Origin: Hyphomicrobium_A sp943371625
GTDB taxonomy: Bacteria; Pseudomonadota; Alphaproteobacteria; Rhizobiales; Hyphomicrobiaceae
Length of the DNA: 10,878 nt
Direction: 5' to 3'
Assembly (NCBI GenBank): GCA_943371625.1
Contig: CALRVN010000104.1
Location: forward strand, 1 to 10,878
The notes under the pieces are model-generated. The model worked only from the letters and a program-made list of their open reading frames with translations, was not told where the DNA came from and made no database searches. This document shows, in pieces, positions 1-5,430 of this stretch (positions are counted from its first letter, which is position 1; the number at the start of each line of letters is the position of its first letter). The position numbers and the translations under genes are program-made.

Positions 1-1096
1 CGCCCGTCAGGATGGCGCCAACGATGCCGCCAACGCCGTGGACACCGAAGACATCGAGGCTGTCATCGTAACCGAGGGCGCGCTTAACGCCCGTGGAGAA
101 GATGTAGCAGATGATGCCAGCGGCGACGCCGATGACGATGGCGCCCTTGGGATCGACGAAGCCGCAAGCCGGGGTGATGGCGACGAGGCCAGCAACCGCG
201 CCCGAGGCAAGGCCGAGAAGGGTCGGCTTACCGTGCACCAGCCACTCGGAGAGCATCCAAGCGATGGCAGCAGCGGCGGTGGCGAGCTGGGTGGTCGTCA
301 GAGCGACAGCAGCGGTCGTGCCGGCGGTGAGCGCCGAACCAACGTTGAAGCCGAACCAGCCGACCCACAGCAGGGAGGCGCCGATGAGCGTCAGAGTGAG
401 GTTGTAAGGAGCCAGGCTCTCGGAGCCGTAGCCCTGGCGACGGCCCAGGACGATGGCGGCGACAAGACCAGCGATACCAGCGTTGATGTGAACGACCGTG
501 CCGCCGGCGAAGTCGAGAACGCCGTCAGAGGCAAGGAAGCCACCGCCCCAGACCCAGTGGGCGACCGGGACGTAAACGACGAGCTGCCAGACGAGCATGA
601 AGATCAGCAGTGCGGAGAACTTCATACGGTCGACAACGGCGCCGATGATCAGCGCCGGCGTGATGGCGGCGAAGGTCAGCTGGAAGACGGCGAAGACGAG
701 CTCAGGGATGGTACCCGTCAGGCTTGCGGGCGTGATGCCGGCGAACAGCGCTTTGCTGAGGCCGCCGATGTAGGGCTGGTACTCGCCGCCGTCAGTGAAG
801 GCGAGCGTGTAGCCGACGACGAACCACGAGAGCGACAAGAGCGAGAAGGTGGCGAACGTTGCGGTCAGAACCGACAGCACGTTCTTTTTGCGGACCATGC
901 CGGCGTAGAACAGCGCGAGGCCTGGAACCGTCATCAAGATCACGAGGACGGTCGACGTGAGCATCCACGCCGTGTCGCCGGAATTCAGCGTCGGTGTCGC
1001 AGCATCCTGTGCCAGCGACGGCAGTACGGATCCCGCGTAGAGCGCAGCGGCCGCGGACGCGGTAGCTGCCAGTCTTTTTAGTCCGTTAAAGTTCAT
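1..1096 (-). CDS. amtB: Ammonium transporter AmtB (C-terminal part beyond the left edge)
   Basis: Inner-membrane ammonium channel of the Amt/Mep/Rh family, feeding NH3/NH4+ to glutamine synthetase. The window holds the first 365 residues; the reading frame is still open at base 1. Residues 1-29 look like a cleavable signal peptide (basic start, Ala-rich core, end SLA before QD), followed by successive hydrophobic segments. Family landmarks seen: YAGMVRKKN near residue 70, AHWVWGGG, DFAGGTVVHINAG with D195 and H203, WFGFNVGS, and FGVHGVGG with H353. By alignment to E. coli AmtB, H203 and H353 are the twin pore histidines and D195 the conserved aspartate. The ATG at 1096 is chosen because it gives the signal peptide and has GGGGAG seven bases upstream. 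It lies 61 nt downstream of glnK on the same strand, so the pair is almost certainly co-transcribed, and GlnK would gate the channel. The full-length protein would probably need about 70-100 more residues. Confidence 0.97.
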   Translation of the reverse strand, partial: MNFNGLKRLAATASAAAALYAGSVLPSLAQDAATPTLNSGDTAWMLTSTVLVILMTVPGLALFYAGMVRKKNVLSVLTATFATFSLLSLSWFVVGYTLAFTDGGEYQPYIGGLSKALFAGITPASLTGTIPELVFAVFQLTFAAITPALIIGAVVDRMKFSALLIFMLVWQLVVYVPVAHWVWGGGFLASDGVLDFAGGTVVHINAGIAGLVAAIVLGRRQGYGSESLAPYNLTLTLIGASLLWVGWFGFNVGSALTAGTTAAVALTTTQLATAAAAIAWMLSEWLVHGKPTLLGLASGAVAGLVAITPACGFVDPKGAIVIGVAAGIICYIFSTGVKRALGYDDSLDVFGVHGVGGIVGAILTG

Positions 1097-1157
1097 CCTG
1101 AAACTCCCCTTCCCTTCCTGTAGTACTTGGACTGCATCCTTCCGGACAAAGCCCGCT

Positions 1158-1496
1158 TTAGAGTGCGTTATCGTCTGACTCGCCGGTCCGGATGCGTACC
1201 GTATGCTCGATTGGAGAGACGAATATCTTGCCGTCGCCGATCTGGCCGGTCTTGGCGGCGCGTTGGATTGCCTCCAGCGCCTTTTCTACTTGAGCAGACG
1301 GAACGACTACTTCCACTTTGATCTTGGGAAGAAAGCTCACGGCGTATTCGGCGCCGCGATAGATCTCGGTGTGTCCCTTCTGACGCCCGTAGCCCTTGAC
1401 TTCCGTAACCGTCATTCCCTGCAGGCCAAGGTCGGTCAGCGCGCTGCGAACCTCTTCCAGCTTGAAAGGCTTGATGATTGCCGTGATCAACTTCAT
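1158..1496 (-). CDS. glnK: PII nitrogen regulatory protein GlnK
   Basis: Trimeric PII signal protein that senses ATP/ADP and 2-oxoglutarate. In its unmodified state it blocks AmtB. The 112-residue length is exactly that of the family. The T-loop (about residues 37-55) contains YRGAEYAV, with the uridylylation tyrosine at Y51. The B-loop TGQIGDGKIFV is at 83-93 and the C-terminal nucleotide-binding arginines are R101 and R103. The N-terminus MKLITAIIKPFKLEEV is near-identical in pattern to E. coli GlnK. The ATG at 1496 is preceded by a purine-rich GGGAGAGGGA. The gene lies directly upstream of amtB, which argues for GlnK and not GlnB. A sigma-54 promoter candidate about 100 nt upstream of the ATG, with NtrC-like dyads further out, suggests induction under nitrogen limitation (inference). 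Confidence 0.97.
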   Translation of the reverse strand: MKLITAIIKPFKLEEVRSALTDLGLQGMTVTEVKGYGRQKGHTEIYRGAEYAVSFLPKIKVEVVVPSAQVEKALEAIQRAAKTGQIGDGKIFVSPIEHTVRIRTGESDDNAL

Positions 1497-1594
1497 GCAG
1501 GTCCCTCTCCCGTCCGCAGCCTTGGCAGCGAACTTTTGGTCTTCGTTTTGGCCAGGGAACCTTGTTGTGCGGTGCGCTGGCCATAGAGGACGGA

Positions 1595-1610
1595 GTCAAG
1601 ACCCGTGCCA
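1595..1610 (-). promoter_or_regulatory. Candidate sigma-54 (-24/-12) promoter of glnK-amtB
   Basis: Read on the minus strand the site is TGGCACGGGTCTTGAC. Against the RpoN consensus TGGCACG-N4-TTGCW it matches TGGCACG and TTG with exact spacing; the only core deviation is A for the C of the -12 GC. G1608/G1609 would be -24/-25 and the start near base 1584, leaving a leader of about 88 nt before glnK. RpoN control of glnK-amtB is well known in proteobacteria; its use here is inferred. Confidence 0.6.
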
Positions 1611-1696
1611 GTTTGATGATGGCTAGGCAACTCGTTGGATTCTAACAGAAAAAGCTGCCAAGTTTTCAGGCGCCCCCGAATTTAGCAGCTGCAAAA

Positions 1697-1713
1697 TGCC
1701 CAATGAACGGGCA
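1697..1713. promoter_or_regulatory. Candidate NtrC-binding dyad, promoter-proximal
   Basis: TGCCCAATGAACGGGCA is a dyad with TGC at one end, GCA at the other and a total length of 17 bp, the same geometry as the NtrC consensus (TGCACY-N5-RGTGCA). Its centre is about 121 bp upstream of the predicted sigma-54 start, typical enhancer distance. The symmetry extends to 8-bp arms (1694-1701 and 1709-1716). As RNA from tesB it could instead form a terminator hairpin, but only a very short U-tract follows. The two roles are not exclusive. Confidence 0.42.
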
Positions 1714-1725
1714 TTTGAACGCATC

Positions 1726-1742
1726 TGCCTTCTAGTTAGGCA
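1726..1742. promoter_or_regulatory. Candidate NtrC-binding dyad, promoter-distal
   Basis: TGCCTTCTAGTTAGGCA is a second 17-bp dyad with 5-bp arms TGCCT/AGGCA and a 7-bp spacer, so it shares its geometry with the dyad at 1697. The two centres are 29 bp apart, close to three helical turns, as in paired NtrC enhancers. It overlaps the tesB stop codon (1732-1734), so part of the match is under coding constraint. Confidence 0.35.
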
Positions 1743-2631
1743 CGAAGGCGGAAGTGCGCTGGCGCATGAGCCCTTCCTGCACGACGGATGCGATCAGATT
1801 TCCATCACGGGAGAAGATGCTGCCACGGCAGAAGCCGCGTGCGCCAAAGCCGTTGGGGCTGTCTTGGGTGTACAGGAGCCACTCATCGGCGCGGAACGGT
1901 CTGTGGAACCACATGCCGTGGTCGAGGCTGGCGAGTTGTACGTCGGCGTCGAACAGCAGCTTCCCGTGGGCGATCAGGGCCGTGTCCAACAATGTGAAGT
2001 CCGACGCATACGCCAGCACGGCCTGATGGACGATCGGGTCGTCGGGGAGGCGGCCATTGGCCTTGATCCAGATATGCTGGATTGGGGTCTTCTTCTCGCG
2101 GGTCAGATAGCGCGAAAGGTCAGCGACGCGCATGTCGATGGGGCGCTCGCGGCTCCAGTAGCTGCGCATGGCGGAGGGTAGGGCGTCGAGGTGCTCGGCG
2201 ATCAGGTCCTTGGGGTTGGGAAGCGCCTCCGGGGGCGGAACGTCGGGCATCGGCAGCTGGTGGTCGAAGCCCGGCTCGGCCTTGTGGAAGGAGCTGCTCA
2301 TCGAAAAGATCGGGCGGCCGTGCTGGATCGCCTTGACCCGGCGGGTGGTGAAGCTGCCGCCGTCGCGGATGCGCTCCACGTCATAGACGATGGGGCGCGA
2401 GGGGTCGCCAGCGAGCAGGAAGTACCCGTGCAAAGAGTGCAGGGGACGCTCCGGGGCGACCGTGCGGGCGGCAGCGACCAGGGCCTGGCCGAGCACTTGG
2501 CCACCGAACACCCGTAGCCAGCCCTCAGCCCCACGGGGGCCACGGAAGAGGTTGTCCTCCAGCGGCTCGAGATCGAGCGTGTGGAGCAGGGCGTCGAGGG
2601 CGCTGTGGGGCGCTTGGTCGTCGGTCGGCAT
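1732..2631 (-). CDS. tesB: Acyl-CoA thioesterase II
   Basis: Double-hotdog acyl-CoA thioesterase that hydrolyses acyl-CoA to free fatty acid and CoA in the cytoplasm. It has 299 residues from the chosen start; E. coli TesB has 286. TesB landmarks seen: FGGQVLGQAL (from residue 42), HGYFLLAGD, RDGGSFTTRRV, YASDFT, LDHGMWFHRPF, GARGF and VVQEGLM. Aligning by spacing to E. coli D204/T228/Q278 gives D211/S235/Q285: the middle residue is serine, a conservative swap. The frame stays open to an ATG at 2703 (24 more residues), but the ATG at 2631 is preferred because AGGGAGG sits just upstream and the alignment to TesB starts there. The gene is divergent from the FAD hydroxylase at 2744 and lies upstream of glnK on the same strand. 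Confidence 0.93.
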   Translation of the reverse strand: MPTDDQAPHSALDALLHTLDLEPLEDNLFRGPRGAEGWLRVFGGQVLGQALVAAARTVAPERPLHSLHGYFLLAGDPSRPIVYDVERIRDGGSFTTRRVKAIQHGRPIFSMSSSFHKAEPGFDHQLPMPDVPPPEALPNPKDLIAEHLDALPSAMRSYWSRERPIDMRVADLSRYLTREKKTPIQHIWIKANGRLPDDPIVHQAVLAYASDFTLLDTALIAHGKLLFDADVQLASLDHGMWFHRPFRADEWLLYTQDSPNGFGARGFCRGSIFSRDGNLIASVVQEGLMRQRTSAFVPN

Positions 2632-2727
2632 TGGGCCTCCCTGGGGGCGGATGTTGGCCGGCGTCAGGACGCCGGCGTAGGCTCGCATGGCATCTTCTGC
2701 CATATTCGCTTGAGCTTAACCCCCGAC

Positions 2728-2757
2728 GACCGGACGAGACATTTTGACCGGACAAGA
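2728..2757 (+). repeat. Imperfect 12-bp direct repeat across the start of the FAD hydroxylase gene
   Basis: GACCGGACGAGA (2728-2739) and GACCGGACAAGA (2746-2757) differ at one base and lie 18 bp apart, a whole number of codons. The second copy begins with the last base of the TTG start codon. It looks like a small local duplication; no function can be shown. Confidence 0.5.
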
Positions 2758-3988
2758 TCAGAACGCCCCCCGCTTCGATGTCGCGATCTCCGGCTCGAGC
2801 TTCGCCGGGCTCGCCCTGGCGCTGGCGCTGAGCGACGGGTTAGGGCCTGAATTCAGGATCGCGCTGATCGATCGCGCCGCGCCGTCGGCGCCGCGCCCTG
2901 ACGCGCGCGCCTTCGCGCTTTCCGCCGCGTCGCGGCATCTCCTGGAAGCGCTTGGCGTGTGGCCCGCGGTTGCGACCGAAGCGCAGGCGGTCGCGGCAAT
3001 CGACATCACGGATTCGAGCCTCGGGGCCGGCGTACGGCCGGTGCTTCTGGCCTACGACAACACCACCGAAAGCGGCGAACCGGCAACGCACATCGTGCCG
3101 GCCGGCCCGCTGATGCAGGCGCTGCGCGCAAAGGTGGACGAGCGGGCGTCGATCACGACCATCGCGCCAGCCGAGGTGAAAAGCCTCACGGCCGACGATG
3201 CTGCGGCGCGCATCGAACTCGCAGACGGTCGCGAGGTCGCGGCGTCGCTGGCCATCGCGGCAGAAGGGCGAAAATCGGCCCTGCGCGAGGCCGCCGGGAT
3301 CCAGGTGATCGGCTGGAGCTATCCGCAGACCGGCATCGTGACGACGGTTCGGCACGAGCGCCCACATGGCGGCCGCGCGGTGCAACACTTCCTTCCGGCG
3401 GGGCCGTTCGCAATTCTGCCGCTGACCGGCGACAGGTCGTGCATCACGTGGACCGAAGATTCACGTGAAGCAAAGCGCATCATGGCGCTCGACGACGCGG
3501 GCTTTCTCGCAGAGGTCGAGAAGCGGTTCGGCGGCAAGCTTGGAAAGGTCGAGCTCGCTGGGCCGCGGCAGTCGTGGCCGCTGGAGCTACACCTCGCGCG
3601 CCGCTACGTCGGACCGCGCTTTGCACTGGTCGGCGACGCGGCGCATGGAGTCCATCCGCTGGCGGGGCAGGGGCTGAACCTGGCGTTTCGCGATGTGGCC
3701 GCCCTGGCGGAGGTAATCGCGGAGAACGTCAGGCTCGGGTTCGACGCCGGCAATGCCGAGGCGCTGCGGCGGTATGAGCGCTGGCGGCGGTTCGACTCTG
3801 CCGTTTCGGCGGCGACGTTCGATGTAATCAACCGGCTGTTTTCGAACGACGTGACGCTGGTGCGCTCGGTGCGCGAGGCGGGGCTGGGGATCGTAGATCG
3901 TATCCCGGTGCTGAAGCGCTTCTTCGTCAGCGAGGCGGCGGGCCTCACCGGAGAGCTGCCGCGGCTGCTGAAGGGCGAAAGCCTTTAG
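2744..3988 (+). CDS. UbiH/UbiF/COQ6-family FAD-dependent hydroxylase (ubiquinone biosynthesis)
   Basis: Class A flavoprotein monooxygenase of 414 residues, expected to hydroxylate the ring of a ubiquinone precursor using O2 and NAD(P)H at the membrane. The N-terminal dinucleotide-binding fold begins at FDVAISGSSFAGLALALAL. Its loop is G17-S-S-F-A-G22, where the first glycine motif is usually GxGxxG, so the middle glycine is serine. AEGRKS (173-178) matches the DG motif with E in place of D. GDAAHGVHPLAGQGLNL (297-313) is the second FAD motif and is near-perfect for the UbiH group. The start must be the TTG at 2744 (or the ATT just before it): an in-frame TAA lies at 2717, with no ATG or GTG between. 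Which ring position it acts on (UbiH, UbiF, UbiL or UbiM type) cannot be decided from the sequence alone. It is divergent from tesB, and its stop overlaps the rimM stop by 4 nt. Confidence 0.9.
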   Translation: MTGQDQNAPRFDVAISGSSFAGLALALALSDGLGPEFRIALIDRAAPSAPRPDARAFALSAASRHLLEALGVWPAVATEAQAVAAIDITDSSLGAGVRPVLLAYDNTTESGEPATHIVPAGPLMQALRAKVDERASITTIAPAEVKSLTADDAAARIELADGREVAASLAIAAEGRKSALREAAGIQVIGWSYPQTGIVTTVRHERPHGGRAVQHFLPAGPFAILPLTGDRSCITWTEDSREAKRIMALDDAGFLAEVEKRFGGKLGKVELAGPRQSWPLELHLARRYVGPRFALVGDAAHGVHPLAGQGLNLAFRDVAALAEVIAENVRLGFDAGNAEALRRYERWRRFDSAVSAATFDVINRLFSNDVTLVRSVREAGLGIVDRIPVLKRFFVSEAAGLTGELPRLLKGESL

Positions 3989-4533
3989 GGCTCGGACGCC
4001 GGTTCGGGCTCTTGCTCGTCGTCGGGGGATGGAGGCGGCAGCACGACGACGACACGGCCCCCTGGCACGTCAACGACGGGAACGTAGGCGTCGGTGAACG
4101 GGATGAGCTCGGTGGCGGTCTGGCCGTCCAAACGCAACTCGAGAAGATCCCCGGCGCCGAAGTTGTGAACGGCGGCGACCTTGCCGATCGCCTCGCCGGC
4201 TTCGTTCTCGGCGCGCAAACCAAGGAGGTCGGCGTAGTAGAACTCGCCTTCGTCGGCAGGCGGAAGCTTATCGCGCAACGCGTAGAGTTCGGTGCCGCGG
4301 AGCGTTTCTGCGAGATTGCGATCATCGACCCCGGCGATGTGCGCGACGACGCCCTTCGGGCCAACGCGCACAATCTTGAGACGGAACTCCCGCGAGCCGT
4401 CTGCCGATCGCAGCGGACCATACGAAGCGATGTCGCCCGGCTCGGCCGTGTAGCTGTCGATAATCACGTCACCACGGATGCCGTGCACCGTCACGATGCG
4501 GCCCAGGAGGACGCGGGAAGCTTTTTCAGTCAT
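3985..4533 (-). CDS. rimM: Ribosome maturation factor RimM
   Basis: Assembly factor for the 30S head that binds ribosomal protein S19. It has 182 residues, the same as E. coli RimM. The N-terminal barrel holds LLGRIVTVHGIRGDV (from residue 9), the family's GRI...HGI.G signature. The PRC-barrel half begins at EFYYADLLGL and continues with IGKVAAVHNFGAGDLLEL and IPFTDAYVPVVD. The tail is acidic and Pro/Glu-rich. The frame is open to an ATG at 4674, but the ATG at 4533 puts the start at the usual place and lies 19 nt after the preceding gene. It is the last gene of the ffh-rpsP operon here. Its TAA (3985-3987) overlaps the TAG of the convergent hydroxylase. trmD, the usual next gene, is missing at this site. 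Confidence 0.95.
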   Translation of the reverse strand: MTEKASRVLLGRIVTVHGIRGDVIIDSYTAEPGDIASYGPLRSADGSREFRLKIVRVGPKGVVAHIAGVDDRNLAETLRGTELYALRDKLPPADEGEFYYADLLGLRAENEAGEAIGKVAAVHNFGAGDLLELRLDGQTATELIPFTDAYVPVVDVPGGRVVVVLPPPSPDDEQEPEPASEP

Positions 4534-4552
4534 CGACCGTTTGCACGTAGCC

Positions 4553-4912
4553 CTAGTTCGGTAGGGGACCAAGATAGCTGATCTGCACGCCCAGAGGTGC
4601 GCCGGCGATCTGGATGAAGGCGGACGTATCCCGCGGCGCGGTCGCGAAGGCACCGACGACATCCAAAGTGGCACCCGCCGGGCCAGCCGCGAAGCCCGTC
4701 ACCAGGATCCCGTCAGGCGCCACGTCGAGGCGCAGCCGCACCTTATTTAGGTTGCGGTTGCTGTCGAACTCATAGGTGCCGCTGAAGACGGCGCCCAATG
4801 GGTCGGAGCCAAGAACCTTGCCCTCGCGCAAAACGGCGAGGCCACTTCCCTGCTCCGGCTCACCGTCGTGGGTCGCCGCAAAGCGCAATGCGTAGATTCC
4901 ATCCTCGAGCAT
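4553..4912 (-). CDS. GrlR-like small protein
   Basis: Small protein of 119 residues from the chosen start. MLEDGIYALRF at the N-terminus, then GSGLAVLREGKVLGSDPLG and FSGTYEF, gives a pattern like the GrlR family (DGIY... G.G......G...G.D....G.Y). In enteropathogenic E. coli GrlR is a beta-barrel protein that binds and inhibits the transcription factor GrlA. Similar proteins of unknown role are common in alphaproteobacteria. No signal peptide or membrane segment is visible. The start at 4912 is chosen because GAGGGGGACGAG precedes it and the family pattern begins at this Met; an upstream ATG at 4963 would add 17 residues without family features. It lies between rpsP (89 nt away) and rimM (19 nt away), all on one strand, so it is probably co-transcribed with translation genes. 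The family call is from pattern memory only. Confidence 0.65.
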   Translation of the reverse strand: MLEDGIYALRFAATHDGEPEQGSGLAVLREGKVLGSDPLGAVFSGTYEFDSNRNLNKVRLRLDVAPDGILVTGFAAGPAGATLDVVGAFATAPRDTSAFIQIAGAPLGVQISYLGPLPN

Positions 4913-5001
4913 CTCGTCCCCCTCGGCGGGACCTGGGCCCGCGCGAAGAGATTGACACGCCAAGGTTGAACGCGACGTTAGCGCCGAGCGCCGGTTGCGC
5001 C

Positions 5002-5379
5002 TTACGCTTCGGCGGAAGCGGCGGCAGCAGCCTCGGCGGCCTTCTTCGCCTTCTCGGCCTGTGCAGCCTCACGCTCGACGCGCTTCTTCTTCGGCTTGGC
5101 CTTGTCGGGGTTGTTAGACGGCGTGCGCTTGAGAAGGCCGTTTGCATCGAGGAAGCGGGCAACGCGATCCGTCGGCTGGGCGCCGACGCCGACCCAGTAC
5201 TTGGCGCGCTCGAGGTCGAGCTTCACGCGGTTCTCATCGTCCTTCTTGAGCATCGGGTTGAAGGTGCCGATCTGCTCGATGTAGCGGCCGTCGCGCGGCG
5301 AGGTCGTGTGGGCGACGACGATGTAATAGTAGGGGCGCTTCTTGGCGCCGCCGCGGGCGAGACGAATCTTTACGGACAT
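5002..5379 (-). CDS. rpsP: 30S ribosomal protein S16
   Basis: S16 of the small ribosomal subunit, 125 residues. The core is at residues 1-80: MSVKIRLARGGAKKRPYYYIV, then RDGRYIEQIGTFNP and the AKYWVGVGAQPTDRV segment, all diagnostic of bS16. Residues from about 85 on form a Lys/Ala/Glu-rich tail ending in an alanine run, longer than the E. coli protein (82 residues) and common in alphaproteobacteria. It lies 51 nt downstream of ffh and upstream of the GrlR-like gene and rimM, consistent with the conserved ffh-rpsP-rimM order. Confidence 0.97.
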   Translation of the reverse strand: MSVKIRLARGGAKKRPYYYIVVAHTTSPRDGRYIEQIGTFNPMLKKDDENRVKLDLERAKYWVGVGAQPTDRVARFLDANGLLKRTPSNNPDKAKPKKKRVEREAAQAEKAKKAAEAAAAASAEA

Positions 5380-5430
5380 TGAGTTGTTCCTTCGAGTGTT
5401 TGGGTTTGAGTGATGGGTTGTCGTTGAGAG

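Noticed and set aside
38..1081. Long plus-strand open frame (347 codons) opposite amtB
   Set aside because: The antisense strand encodes an unambiguous AmtB. The plus-strand product is a low-complexity Asp/Glu/Gly/Arg-rich chain, typical of a shadow frame in high-GC DNA.
1694..1716. Rho-independent terminator for tesB
   Set aside because: The stem is good (8 bp, 7-nt loop) but only a very short T-run follows on the minus strand, and its dyad fits NtrC-site geometry at enhancer distance. Kept only as an alternative under the NtrC entry.
2632..2703. Longer tesB starting at the ATG at 2703
   Set aside because: The extra 24 residues fall outside the TesB family alignment and lack a clear ribosome site, whereas the ATG at 2631 has AGGGAGG just upstream.
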